Source of the DNA: Granulicella sp. dw_53
Lineage (GTDB): Bacteria; Acidobacteriota; Terriglobia; Terriglobales; Acidobacteriaceae
DNA length: 64,000 bases
Direction of reading: 5' to 3'
Assembly: GCF_018449545.1 (NCBI RefSeq)
Contig: NZ_JAAVUR010000007.1
Span: 248,001-312,000, forward strand
Part shown: piece after piece, positions 51,153 through 60,233 of the stretch
Layout: every line of letters begins with the position of its first letter
Numbering within the stretch: the first letter of the stretch is position 1
Translations under genes and position numbers: made by a program
Notes under the pieces: model-generated
What the model was told of the DNA's origin: nothing
Seen by the model: only the letters and a program-made list of their open reading frames with translations
Database searches by the model: none

Positions 51153-54100
51153 TTGATCAAAGTATTCTCCCGCGTCCTGCGCAACTTCGTGGCTGTTTTC
51201 AGCCTTCTCCTGCTTGGGTTTACCCTTCTGCCTTCAGCTTCCGCTCAAGAAACCACCGGTGCTATCCAGGGAACTGTATCGGATGCCAGCGGCGCCATCG
51301 TAGCGGGGGCCACCATCGAAGCCTCCAGCCCTGCTCTTCTCAAATCAATGGTGGTCACCTCCGACTCTCATGGCTTCTATCGTTTCAACGCTCTGCCACC
51401 CGGCACGTATGGCCTGTCGGCAAGCGGTCTAGGCATGCAGTCCAGGCTCGCTGGTATCAGAATCAGCGCCGGTGATCTGCCCGTAATGAATATCCAGATG
51501 ACCACAGGCTCGAAAGAAGTAGTCATCGAAGTCAATGCAGCCGCGGCGATGATCGATCCGACACAAAGCAAGGTTGAGACCACCATCACAAACGAGGTCC
51601 TGCAACTGATCCCCAAGGGACGCTCGTTCCAGTCGGTCATAGCGTTTGCCCCCGGTGCACGTCAGGAGCCCCTCCAGAGTGTTGCTCCTAACGCGACCGG
51701 CGCGGCCATCTCTCCGCTGGTTGCAGGCTCCAGAACCAATGGTTACCAGATCGATGGTTCCAGCGACGCCGAAAATGTCTACCTTTTCGAAGGTCTTAAC
51801 ATCACAGGAATTGGCGGTGGCGGCTCTGGTACTGGTACTGGTGGAAGTGCGGGCTTCAACGTTCCGAACGAGTTTGTACAGGATGTTCAGGTAAAGAGTT
51901 CAAGCTTTGAGGCTGAGTTCGGTGGCGCCATGGGCGGCGTCATCAACGTGATCAGTCAACGCGGCCTGGATGCCTGGCATGGAAGTTTCTTCACCTACTA
52001 CCGTTCCAGCGCGCTCAATGCGAATGATCAGTGTGCCTTCACCTACACTGCAAATTGCGGACTGCGTCTCGATCCCAATGTGCCTGCAAACTCCGGAGCC
52101 CGTACAGATGGCGCAGCCCAGTTTTACATCGCCAAGCAGGATCATTACAAGGTCGTCGAACCAGGCTTCACCATCGGCGGACCGCTCATGACTCCAAAGG
52201 TGAGGCTGTTTGCCAGCTTTGTGCCTCAGTACTACCGGGCACGCCGCTCAGTGAACTTCACGAAGGTGAACCCGGGCCCTCGTGACTTCTACACCTCGCA
52301 AGATACCGATTACGGCTTTGCTCGTCTGGACTACTCACCCATCAGCAAGCTTCGCCTCTTCACCGCATGGGAAGATTCGTTCGCACGCAACACCGGGAAT
52401 ACGCTTCCCCAACCCGACAGCAAGATCGGACAGGTAAACGCCAGCGCAGGAACCGACCCAACCAGCTTTCGTGCAGACACTGGCCTTGTTAATCCAGCCT
52501 CGGTATACCTCTTCGGTGGGGATTACACCGTCAATTCGCGCATCCTTGTCTCCGCGCGTTATGGCTACACCTACGCCAACTCCGGCGACCGCGGCAAACC
52601 CACCGGCATTCAGTATCTCTACCAGACGAGCGCTGTCGCCGATACACCCGGTGCGTTCGGATCTGAAACACTGCAACCGGATCCAACCCGTCCGGGTCAT
52701 GGAATCACCTTTTCGGCAGCAGGCGTCCCATCTACTTTCTTGCAATCGATTACGACCTCAAACATTCAGAGCAATCTGCAGAATATCTACAACAAGTTTT
52801 CGCGCAAGCAGTTCAACGTCGACGTCTCGTACCTCAAGACGGGATTTTTAGGGACACACAACTTCAAAGGCGGTTACTCAACCACTCGGATCGTGAATGA
52901 TGTACTGAGCGGTTACAACACTGCGCAGGTTCAATTGTTCTATGCTGCAGACTATCCAGTAGGGACGAGCGCAACGGCCTGCGACGCCGTAATCGCTGCA
53001 AACGTCGCCAAATATGGGGCCGCGGGGAACCACTGCCGTGGAAACTACGGCTACTTCATCGTGAACGACGGTGTTGAGAACGCCGGCACCGCTCGAGGTA
53101 GCAACTCTGGGTTTTACTTTCAGGATGGATGGCAGATCGGTCATACAGGCCTGACAATCAATGCGGGTGTTCGTTTCGACACGGAATATCTGCCTCCCTA
53201 TAACCCTGGTGCATCGAGCATCAGCTTTGGCTACGGCGACAAGATCGCGCCTCGGCTTGGAGGTGCTTACGACGTCCTTCACAACGGTAAGCTGAAGGTC
53301 TTCGCCAGTTACGGACAGTTCTACGACATCATCAAGTACTCTCTCCCCTCCGGTTCATTCGGTGGACAATACTGGCACCAGTGCGCGTACGCCTGGGACG
53401 ACTATGACTACAACAAGATCCTGCCCACCTCACCCAATAAGCACGGTTGCCCTACCACTGGCGCGGCACCCGGAGTCGGCGTGGGAACATTCATCGAGAA
53501 CCTCGATCTGCGAAAGAACGTAATCGATACGCAGGATCCGGGCGTCGATCCAAATGTAAAACCGATGAAGCAGCACGAAGTCGTCGGAGGAGCGGAATGG
53601 GCTATTACTCCTACCTTATCCTTGACGACTCGCTATGCTCGCAAACGTCTCGACAACACGGTTGAGGACATCGGAGCCAGCGACTCACTTGGCTTTTACA
53701 TTGGAAATCCTGGACCTGGTTATGGCGACCTATTGCATCGGACTCTCTTTGGGAGCGGATTGACTGCTCCCATCTGCCCAAGCTGCCCCATCCAGCCCAA
53801 GGCAAGCCGCGACTACGATGGCGTCGAATTCACACTCAATAAGACCATCGCCAATAAATGGTTCATCAGCGCCTTCTACACCTACAGCAGACTTAGGGGC
53901 AACTATCCCGGTCTGACCAGCACCAATATCTCCGATGGGAGCGGAGGGCGTCAGAGCCCGAACAACAACCGCTCGTTCGATCAACCTCAAATGCAGTTCA
54001 CCTCGCACGGTGTCCCATTCGGTGGTCCTCTGCCCACCGATCGCCCCAACACCTTTCAGGCCTTTGGTTCGTACCGGCAGAAGTGGTTTCACGGAGAGAC

Positions 54101-54635
54101 TTCTTTAGGACTCTCTCAGTCGTTCTTTCAGGGAACTCCGGTCTCCACCTGCTGGCCGACCCTCACAAGCACCTCAAGTTGCCAGTTCGTCGAAGACCAG
54201 GGGAACTTTGTGAACTTGCACAGAGATGGTAATGGAAACATAGTCTCCGACGGCATCACCCACGGAAAACGGACTCCCGCGTATATCCAGACCAACGCTA
54301 ACTTGGTCCATTACGTAAAGATCAGCAAGACTCGCGAAAACCAGAAGCTGGGAGCTGAGATCAACTTCTATAACCTCTTCAACCAGCATGCTGCGACGTC
54401 GATCTACGATATACCGCTAACCACCGCTACCTATCCGACTGACCATACAAATCCCACCAACTTTGACTACAAATCGCTGACCAGCGGGTGGGATTACATC
54501 GCTGTCAGCAACAGCGCTGGTGGTGGACCCAACAACGATGTACCTCAACTCAAGACGCTATCGAATCGATATGGACTCCCGGCGCTCTTTCAATCGGCGC
54601 GCCAGATCCAGATCAAAGTGGCGTACGTCTTCTAA
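51153..54635 (+). CDS. TonB-dependent receptor, Oar-like, with carboxypeptidase-regulatory domain
   Basis: 1160 residues from a TTG start with GAGAGG upstream. Signal peptide (LRNFVAVFSLLLLGFTLLPS, ending ASAQ) then the carboxypeptidase-regulatory domain (TGAIQGTVSDASGAIVAGAT, then HGFYRFNALPPGTYGLSAS). The plug includes SRTNGYQIDGSSDAENVYLF and EAEFGGAMGGVINVISQRGL. The barrel ends in QIKVAYVF. Cysteine pairs (QCAFTYTANCG, CWPTLTSTSSC, CPSCP) suggest disulfides in surface loops, unlike the first receptor. It probably takes up a large substrate together with TonB; nature unknown. It stands alone and ends in a good terminator. Confidence 0.95.
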   Translation: MIKVFSRVLRNFVAVFSLLLLGFTLLPSASAQETTGAIQGTVSDASGAIVAGATIEASSPALLKSMVVTSDSHGFYRFNALPPGTYGLSASGLGMQSRLAGIRISAGDLPVMNIQMTTGSKEVVIEVNAAAAMIDPTQSKVETTITNEVLQLIPKGRSFQSVIAFAPGARQEPLQSVAPNATGAAISPLVAGSRTNGYQIDGSSDAENVYLFEGLNITGIGGGGSGTGTGGSAGFNVPNEFVQDVQVKSSSFEAEFGGAMGGVINVISQRGLDAWHGSFFTYYRSSALNANDQCAFTYTANCGLRLDPNVPANSGARTDGAAQFYIAKQDHYKVVEPGFTIGGPLMTPKVRLFASFVPQYYRARRSVNFTKVNPGPRDFYTSQDTDYGFARLDYSPISKLRLFTAWEDSFARNTGNTLPQPDSKIGQVNASAGTDPTSFRADTGLVNPASVYLFGGDYTVNSRILVSARYGYTYANSGDRGKPTGIQYLYQTSAVADTPGAFGSETLQPDPTRPGHGITFSAAGVPSTFLQSITTSNIQSNLQNIYNKFSRKQFNVDVSYLKTGFLGTHNFKGGYSTTRIVNDVLSGYNTAQVQLFYAADYPVGTSATACDAVIAANVAKYGAAGNHCRGNYGYFIVNDGVENAGTARGSNSGFYFQDGWQIGHTGLTINAGVRFDTEYLPPYNPGASSISFGYGDKIAPRLGGAYDVLHNGKLKVFASYGQFYDIIKYSLPSGSFGGQYWHQCAYAWDDYDYNKILPTSPNKHGCPTTGAAPGVGVGTFIENLDLRKNVIDTQDPGVDPNVKPMKQHEVVGGAEWAITPTLSLTTRYARKRLDNTVEDIGASDSLGFYIGNPGPGYGDLLHRTLFGSGLTAPICPSCPIQPKASRDYDGVEFTLNKTIANKWFISAFYTYSRLRGNYPGLTSTNISDGSGGRQSPNNNRSFDQPQMQFTSHGVPFGGPLPTDRPNTFQAFGSYRQKWFHGETSLGLSQSFFQGTPVSTCWPTLTSTSSCQFVEDQGNFVNLHRDGNGNIVSDGITHGKRTPAYIQTNANLVHYVKISKTRENQKLGAEINFYNLFNQHAATSIYDIPLTTATYPTDHTNPTNFDYKSLTSGWDYIAVSNSAGGGPNNDVPQLKTLSNRYGLPALFQSARQIQIKVAYVF

Positions 54636-54660
54636 CCTCGCACGAAGTGCGGGCGCAACA

Positions 54661-54694
54661 AACAGGGACTGCCGAGAGGCAGTCCCTGTTCTAT
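54661..54694 (+). terminator. Intrinsic terminator after second receptor
   Basis: AACAGGGACTGCC (54661-54673), loop GAGA, GGCAGTCCCTGTT (54678-54690), then CTATTTA. A perfect 13-bp stem. Confidence 0.85.
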
Positions 54695-54734
54695 TTAGAA
54701 ATTGGGTAGCGGGAAAACGGATGCGAGAAGCGCT

Positions 54735-55127
54735 TTACTTGCCCGTATCGATCTTCAAATTGATAAAAAACTGGTTCTTGCTGTCGAACGAGCTGATGGT
54801 CTTGGTGCCGCTCTTCTTCCCATCGTGTTCGGCCCAGATCTCGTAGTCGGTATTCTGTGCGAGCTGTCCGAAACGGTAGGCGCCTGCATCGTCCGCGATA
54901 TTGCTCTTCACCGCGAGAGAATGGGTGTCCTTCAAATAGACCACTGCGCCCTTCAGCGCCGCGTCTTCCTTGTCAATCACCTTTCCCTGCACGATACGCT
55001 GCACCGGACCCCGCTGTTGAGCGAGAACCGGTGTGATATGCGAGCCAACCGCTACCGCTGAAAAGCTACCGGCCAAAACCAGAACTGATCCTGCGAATGA
55101 GCGGACCGAACTATGAAATCGGATCAT
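54735..55127 (-). CDS. Small exported protein with carboxypeptidase-regulatory fold
   Basis: 130 residues. Signal peptide (SFAGSVLVLAGSFSAVAVGS, cleavage near LAQQ) followed by one CarboxypepD_reg/transthyretin-like unit: VQGKVIDKEDAALKGAVVYL, then LAVKSNIADDAGAYRFGQL and YEIWAEHDGKKSGTKTIS, ending FINLKIDTGK. The same fold occurs at the N-terminus of both Oar-like receptors here. Alone it may be a periplasmic accessory or binding protein. It converges on the receptor gene across its terminator. Function unproven. Confidence 0.85.
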   Translation of the reverse strand: MIRFHSSVRSFAGSVLVLAGSFSAVAVGSHITPVLAQQRGPVQRIVQGKVIDKEDAALKGAVVYLKDTHSLAVKSNIADDAGAYRFGQLAQNTDYEIWAEHDGKKSGTKTISSFDSKNQFFINLKIDTGK

Positions 55128-55175
55128 GCCATCAGTATACGGCCACCGCGCCGTTGAAGTAATTGGACTTTAGGG

Positions 55176-55376
55176 TTACTCTTCCTCCTCGTCTTCGATC
55201 GGGGTCGAATCCTCATCATCGTAACCAGCATCGTCGATCGATGCCAGTTCAATGGGGTCAATGGAGACGACTTCCAGATCGGCTCCGCACTCGTCACACT
55301 GTACGGTCTCGCCTTCTTCTATCTCATCCGCGTCAACGGTAATCGGGTTATCACATTCAGGACATACAACGGCCAT
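55176..55376 (-). CDS. LysW-like small zinc-ribbon acidic protein
   Basis: 66 residues. The N-terminus has two CPEC-type pairs ([20 protein letters not shown] then [20 protein letters not shown]), which matches LysW/ArgW, the amino-group carrier protein of lysine and arginine synthesis. Then a strongly acidic tail ends EDEEEE, whereas LysW ends EDWGE. The C-terminal Glu (site of conjugation in LysW) is kept, but the Trp-Gly is not. ATG 55376 has GGAGG at eight bases. No LysX-type ligase lies near, so a carrier role is inferred only. It could also be a general zinc-ribbon protein. Confidence 0.82.
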   Translation of the reverse strand: MAVVCPECDNPITVDADEIEEGETVQCDECGADLEVVSIDPIELASIDDAGYDDEDSTPIEDEEEE

Positions 55377-55523
55377 AGTCAAAGCCTCCGGGCAATTTCA
55401 GTGCAGCCGACCTGTAGGATGCAGATACGGCATTTGCGCATGAGCTATTACTAGCGGCCATGAGCGGGTACGTCAAGCTTACGATTGATCTAGCATTTCA
55501 GTTTCCACAAGAGGAAAATTTTC

Positions 55524-57077
55524 GTGATGATTCGAACGCTTCTCATTCCCGGATCTGGTCGTCTTGCAATCACATCCGCCCTGCTCGGCACGCTTTGCCT
55601 CTCCTCAGGAGCCGCAAGGGCCCAGGGACCTCAACCAACTCCGACTCCCATCGCCGCCGCGCCCGCCGACCCTGCTATCGCCGCCGCCCTCCAGCAGGTC
55701 TCCGCAGCCCGCATCCGCGCCACCATCGAAAAACTGGTCAGCTTCAACAATCGCAGCACCCTCTCCAGCATGGAGACCGATCTGGCCCCCGGCACCGGCG
55801 TCAGCGCTGCGGCAGACTGGATCGAGGCCGAGTTCAAGCGTATCTCCGCCGCTTGCGGGGGCTGTCTAGAGGTCAAACGCGACGACTTCATCGAGCCTCC
55901 CCAGCCCGGTCCCGCTTCGCGCATCCTCAAGCCCACCAAGCTCACCAACGTCTACGCTGTCCTGCACGGCGCCGACCCCGCCCAGGCCGAGCGCCGGGTT
56001 CTAGTCACCGGCCACTACGACTCGCGCAACACCGACGTCTTCAACACCCACGACCCCGCCCCGGGAGCGAACGACGACGCCAGTGGCGTAGCCGTCTCGC
56101 TGGAGTGCGCCCGCGTCCTCAGCAAACTCAAACTCCCCGGCACCATCGTCTTCGTAGCGGTCGCCGGCGAGGAGCAGGGCCTTAACGGTAGCCGCCACCT
56201 CGCCCGCCTCGCCAAATCCGAAGGCTGGCATCTGGAAGCAGTGCTGAACAACGACATCGTAGGTGGCGACACTACCCCCGACTACCCCGGAGCCGATAAA
56301 TCCGCCGTCCGCGTCTTCTCCGAGGGCGTCCCGGCCACCGCCACCATCGACCAACTCCACCAGATCCAGACCCTCGGAGCCGAAAGCGACTCCCCCTCCC
56401 GCGAACTCGCCCGCGAGATCGCCGACGTCGGCCAGTCCTACTTCACCAACACCCTCGAGCACGCCCCAGCCACCCCCGGACGGCCCCATAGCATGGCCAT
56501 CCGCAACCTCCCCGCCTTCCACCCTGTCCTGATCTTCCGCCGCGACCGCTACCTGCGCGGAGGCGACCACACCAGCTTCAACCTGGAGGGCTTCACCGCC
56601 GTCCGCCTCACCGAGTGGCGTGAAAACTTCAACCATCAGCACCAGAACGTTCGCGTAGAAAACGGCGTCCAGTACGGAGACCTCATCCAGTACGTAGACC
56701 CCGCCTACGTCGCCAACGTCGCCCGCCTGAACGCCGCCACCCTGGCCGACCTCGCCGCCGCTCCCGGTGCCCCGCAGAACGTCCGCGTCGTCACCACTGC
56801 CCTCGACAACAACACCGAGCTCCTCTGGGACCCGCCCGCCGGCATGCCCTCCAGTGCCTCCTACGAGGTCGTCTGGCGTCCCACAGAAGACCCCACCTGG
56901 ACCACCTTCGTCAGCGCCGGACGCGCTACCACACTGAAACTGGACGTCTCCAAGGACAACGTCGTCTTCGGCGTCCGCGCCGTCGACCCCGCCGGACACC
57001 GCAGCATCGCAGCCTTCCCCATGCCCGTCCGCGCCGCGTCCGCCAATCGTCCACCCGGCCCCGCAACCCGCCAGTAA
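55524..57077 (+). CDS. M28-family metallopeptidase with C-terminal fibronectin III domain, exported
   Basis: 517 residues. A signal peptide (LLIPGSGRLAITSALLGTLC...ARAQ) then an M28 aminopeptidase core with the two-zinc ligands in order: His in VLVTGHYDSR, Asp in PGANDDASGVAVSLE, Glu-Glu in AVAGEEQGLNGSRHLA, Asp in LNNDIVGGDT and His in RGGDHTSFNLEG. The C-terminal part (from about residue 405) reads GAPQNVRVVTTALDNNTELL, then WDPPAGMPSSASYEVVW, a fibronectin III unit. It cleaves amino acids or dipeptides from peptides in the periplasm. GTG 55524 is used because GAGG lies 9 bases upstream; ATG 55527 is equally near. Confidence 0.93.
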   Translation: MMIRTLLIPGSGRLAITSALLGTLCLSSGAARAQGPQPTPTPIAAAPADPAIAAALQQVSAARIRATIEKLVSFNNRSTLSSMETDLAPGTGVSAAADWIEAEFKRISAACGGCLEVKRDDFIEPPQPGPASRILKPTKLTNVYAVLHGADPAQAERRVLVTGHYDSRNTDVFNTHDPAPGANDDASGVAVSLECARVLSKLKLPGTIVFVAVAGEEQGLNGSRHLARLAKSEGWHLEAVLNNDIVGGDTTPDYPGADKSAVRVFSEGVPATATIDQLHQIQTLGAESDSPSRELAREIADVGQSYFTNTLEHAPATPGRPHSMAIRNLPAFHPVLIFRRDRYLRGGDHTSFNLEGFTAVRLTEWRENFNHQHQNVRVENGVQYGDLIQYVDPAYVANVARLNAATLADLAAAPGAPQNVRVVTTALDNNTELLWDPPAGMPSSASYEVVWRPTEDPTWTTFVSAGRATTLKLDVSKDNVVFGVRAVDPAGHRSIAAFPMPVRAASANRPPGPATRQ

Positions 57078-57119
57078 CCCGCCAAGCCCCCCACTGTGGT
57101 GAAATAGAGAGTAGCTGTT

Positions 57120-57947
57120 ATGCCCCGTACCGGCTCCATCACGATGTCCTTGCCGCCCTTCGCCGGGGCGACGCGCCGTCTCATCCTCGCCAACCTGGCG
57201 GCCTTCTTCGGTGTAGCCATCCTGGGCTGGGTCTCTTCCCCCGCGCAGGCCTTGTTCACCGGCCACATGGTGCTGGAGCCGCTCGCCGTCATACACGGTG
57301 AGCTCTGGCAGCTCCTCACCTACTCCTTCATCCAGGTCGGAATCCTCAGCACCGTCTTCGCCATGCTGACTCTCTGGTTCACCGGCTCCCTGCTGGAGGG
57401 CTCCTACGGTAGCCGCTGGCTCTACGAGCTCTACTTCACCTCCGTCATCGGCGGCGCGATCGTCGCCACCATCGTCGCCCTCACCCCCATCTTCCGGATG
57501 AACCCCCGCGTCGCCGCCATCGGTCCCTACGGAGGCATCTTCGGACTGCTGGTGGCTATCGCCCTGCTCTTCGGCGAACAGGAGTTCCTCCTCTGGTTCG
57601 TCCTCCGCATCAAGGCCAAGTACCTCGTCACCATTTACATCCTCATCGCGGTCGCCGTGCTGCTCAAATCCGCCGACGCCTTCTCTGCCCTCCTCCAGCT
57701 CTCTGGAGCCCTCTGCGGCTACCTCTACGTCAAGTTCGCCCCTCGCCGCGGCTTCGCCTTCGGTTTCACCGAGCGCTACTTCGGCATGCGCAACGGCTAC
57801 TACCGCTGGAAGCGCCGCCGCGCCGCCCGCAAGTTCGAGGTCTACATGCGCAAGCAGAACCGCGTGGTCCACTTCGACAAGGACGGCCGCTACATCGACC
57901 CCGACGAGGCCCGCAAAGACCCCAACGACCGTCGCTGGATGAATTAG
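57120..57947 (+). CDS. Rhomboid-fold membrane protein without catalytic dyad
   Basis: 275 residues. Six predicted membrane helices in rhomboid arrangement (LILANLAAFFGVAILGWVSS, then GELWQLLTYSFIQVGILSTV, FAMLTLWFTGSLLEGSYGSR). The catalytic site motif GxSG reads IGPYGGIFGLL (residues about 134-142), with Tyr at the position of Ser, and the sixth helix has LLQLSGALCGYLYV where the catalytic His is expected but a Gln or Leu stands. The C-terminus is a basic cytosolic tail of 65 residues (KRRRAARKFEVYMRKQNR...). So it is probably an inactive rhomboid-like pseudoprotease. Start ATG 57120. Confidence 0.85.
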   Translation: MPRTGSITMSLPPFAGATRRLILANLAAFFGVAILGWVSSPAQALFTGHMVLEPLAVIHGELWQLLTYSFIQVGILSTVFAMLTLWFTGSLLEGSYGSRWLYELYFTSVIGGAIVATIVALTPIFRMNPRVAAIGPYGGIFGLLVAIALLFGEQEFLLWFVLRIKAKYLVTIYILIAVAVLLKSADAFSALLQLSGALCGYLYVKFAPRRGFAFGFTERYFGMRNGYYRWKRRRAARKFEVYMRKQNRVVHFDKDGRYIDPDEARKDPNDRRWMN

Positions 57948-57976
57948 CCCTGGACAAACCGCGCTACCAAAACAAA

Positions 57977-57999
57977 AGGCCACCCGCAAAGGGTGGCCT
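57977..57999. terminator. Bidirectional terminator
   Basis: AGGCCACCC (57977-57985), loop GCAAA, GGGTGGCCT (57991-57999), with As before and T-rich sequence after. It lies between the converging rhomboid and aspS genes. Confidence 0.85.
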
Positions 58000-58023
58000 C
58001 TTCCGTCTGCAAAGCACCAAAGC

Positions 58024-59847
58024 CTAAGTACGGCCCACAACCCGCAAATTAAGCTCCTTCAACTGCTGCTCGCTCACCAGAGTCGGCGCATCCACCATCA
58101 GGTCGATAGCCTTGGCCGTCTTCGGGAACGCGATCACCTCCCGCAGGCTGTTCGCCCCTGCGATGATCATCACGATACGGTCGAGCCCCAGCGCAATCCC
58201 GCCATGCGGCGGCGTGCCATACTCCAGCGCATCCAGGAAGAACCCGAAGCGCTCATGCGCCTCCTCATTCGACATCCCCAGCGAGCGGAAGATCTCCGCC
58301 TGAACATCCTGCCGATGGATACGGATCGATCCCGACCCCAGCTCCGTGCCGTTCAGAACCACGTCATACGCCAAAGCCCGCACCGCGCCCTTATCGTTGA
58401 AGAGCGCACCGGACTTGATGTCATCCTCATGCGGCGACGTAAACGGATGGTGAGCCGCATTCCAAACCTTGGCGTCCTCATCCCACTCATACATCGGAAA
58501 GTCCGTGACCCAAAGAAACTTGTAGTCCGCCTCGGTCCCCGTCTGCTCGAACCGCTTGTGCTTGTCGGCAAACTTCTTCGCCATCTCCAGCCGCAGCGCA
58601 CCCACGCGCTTGTAGATCCACTGTCCATCATGGTTCCACTTCGCCGGAGTCCCCAGCTTAGGCGTAATCACAATCGCGAGATCCGTCGCCCCCAGCGCCA
58701 GCTTGGCCTCGATCGCCTCAGCCAGTGGCGCGAACGCATCGTTCGTTTTCAGCCGCGCCACATCCAGAAAGTCCAGCCCGCAGTCGCCGAAGATCTTGCG
58801 AATCTCATCGACCATGCTGCGCTTCTGCGTCCCACTCAAACCACCTGCCTCAGGAATCACAAAGCCCAGCACCGGCAGCGCCTTCTCGACCTTCAGCGCC
58901 TCACGCAGTTCCGGCGTCAACTCCTCCGTCAGCGAGATCATCGACGGCAACCGCATATCCGGCTTATCGATCCCGTAGTTCAGAATCGCCTCGTCATATG
59001 TCATCCGCACGAACGGCGTCGGAATTGTAACTCCCGTAGTTGCAAACGCCGCCTTCAGAAAACCCTCCGCCACCCGGAACACCGCATCCTGCGTAGGAAA
59101 CGTCATCTCCAGGTCGATCTGCGTGAACTCCGGCTGCCGGTCCGCCCTCAGGTCCTCGTCGCGGAAGCACCGCGCAATCTGGAAGTACTTATCGAATCCC
59201 GAGATCATCAGAATCTGCTTGAAGATCTGCGGCGACTGCGGCAGCGCATAAAAATGCCCCGCATGCACCCTGCTCGGAACCAGGTAATCCCGCGCCCCCT
59301 CCGGCGTCGACCGCGTCATAAACGGCGTCTCAATCTCCAGAAATCCCTCATCCGAGAGGTAGTTCCGAATCGCCCGCGCCACCTCATGCCGCATGCGGAA
59401 GTTCTTCTGCATCTCCACGCGTCGCAAATCGAGGTAGCGATACTTCAGCCGCACCTCTTCATTGGCAATCGCATCCTCCGCAGGCGAGAAGGGAGGCGTC
59501 TTCGCCTCATTCAGCAGCAGCAACTCCTTCGCCACCACCTCGATCTCTCCAGTCGCCATATTCGGATTGCCCAACCCCTCGCCGCGCCTGCGCACCGTGC
59601 CCGTTATGGCCACGACATACTCAGACCGCGCCGCTTCCGCCTTGGCATGCGCCTCGCCACTCACCTCTTTATCCAGCACCACCTGCGTGATGCCACTGCG
59701 ATCCCGCACGTCGAGAAAGATCAGGTTGCCATGGTCGCGCCGCCGGTTTACCCAGCCCATCAGCACAACATTCTCTCCGGCCTGCTCCACCCGGAGATCT
59801 CCACACATATGCGTACGTTGCAAATTGCCTAAAAAGTCTAAAGTCAC
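58024..59847 (-). CDS. aspS: Aspartyl-tRNA synthetase
   Basis: About 607 residues. Charges tRNA(Asp) (possibly also tRNA(Asn) in bacteria lacking AsnRS). The N-terminal OB fold begins with RTHMCGDLRVEQAGENVVLM and GWVNRRRDHGNLIFLDVRDR. Class II core motifs are complete: motif 1 NFRMRHEVARAIRNYLSDEG, motif 2 FRDEDLRADRQPEFTQIDLE and motif 3 GIALGLDRIVMII, plus the bacterial GAD insert (residues about 300-420). GTG 59847 has AGGAGG close upstream and gives the usual start. ATG 59808 would lose conserved residues. Isolated from other synthetase genes except hisS 1 kb away. Confidence 0.97.
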   Translation of the reverse strand: MTLDFLGNLQRTHMCGDLRVEQAGENVVLMGWVNRRRDHGNLIFLDVRDRSGITQVVLDKEVSGEAHAKAEAARSEYVVAITGTVRRRGEGLGNPNMATGEIEVVAKELLLLNEAKTPPFSPAEDAIANEEVRLKYRYLDLRRVEMQKNFRMRHEVARAIRNYLSDEGFLEIETPFMTRSTPEGARDYLVPSRVHAGHFYALPQSPQIFKQILMISGFDKYFQIARCFRDEDLRADRQPEFTQIDLEMTFPTQDAVFRVAEGFLKAAFATTGVTIPTPFVRMTYDEAILNYGIDKPDMRLPSMISLTEELTPELREALKVEKALPVLGFVIPEAGGLSGTQKRSMVDEIRKIFGDCGLDFLDVARLKTNDAFAPLAEAIEAKLALGATDLAIVITPKLGTPAKWNHDGQWIYKRVGALRLEMAKKFADKHKRFEQTGTEADYKFLWVTDFPMYEWDEDAKVWNAAHHPFTSPHEDDIKSGALFNDKGAVRALAYDVVLNGTELGSGSIRIHRQDVQAEIFRSLGMSNEEAHERFGFFLDALEYGTPPHGGIALGLDRIVMIIAGANSLREVIAFPKTAKAIDLMVDAPTLVSEQQLKELNLRVVGRT

Positions 59848-60233
59848 GATCCTCCTATTGTACGAACTTCCAAGGAATTGCAACACCGGCAGGTCCAATC
59901 ACCTTCCGATTGTCTTTTTCGCCACCGCAACCGCCACCGAGGCCGTGGCCCTGACCGTCACCGCTGCCGTTGCTACTGCGTCGCTCTTGCCGTGGTCGTT
60001 GTTCTGCCATGGTCGTTACTCTCGCCCGTTGCTTGTTCTTTCTCACCCTATAAATAAATTTGTCATCCTGAGCGAAGCCTCTCGCAGTTTCATCGCGAGA
60101 GGCGCAGTCGAAGGAGCTGCGGTTGCCCTTGCTTTTGCTTCCTCATAGAGATCGAGGCGGTCGCCGCAGCGCCCCAGGCCTGAAGAACGAGAACCCAAAG
60201 CCGCGCTCCCTCTGCTCTTATGCGAGAACCCTC
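59848..60233. other. Intergenic region with dispersed-repeat-like element
   Basis: About 390 bases. It contains the element at 60061-60120. Short frames (e.g. 59855-60046 on the minus strand) have poor composition and no good start, so no gene is called. Confidence 0.45.
60061..60120. repeat. Dispersed repeat with hairpin (TCATCCTGAGCGAAG type)
   Basis: The string GTCATCCTGAGCGAAG and, further on, CGCAGTCGAAGGA are typical of a dispersed intergenic sequence seen in many Acidobacteriota and other bacterial genomes (from memory). Between them GCCTCTCGC (60077-60085) and GCGAGAGGC (60095-60103) form a stem. Number of copies cannot be tested in this window. Confidence 0.55.

Noticed and set aside
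56001..58040. Minus-strand frame of 679 codons, Gly/Val/Asp-rich
   Set aside because: It covers two well-supported plus-strand genes (M28 peptidase and rhomboid-like). Its composition is the mirror of high-GC coding sequence.
58204..59832. Plus-strand frame of 542 codons over aspS
   Set aside because: Arg/Leu/His-rich antisense shadow of a complete synthetase.
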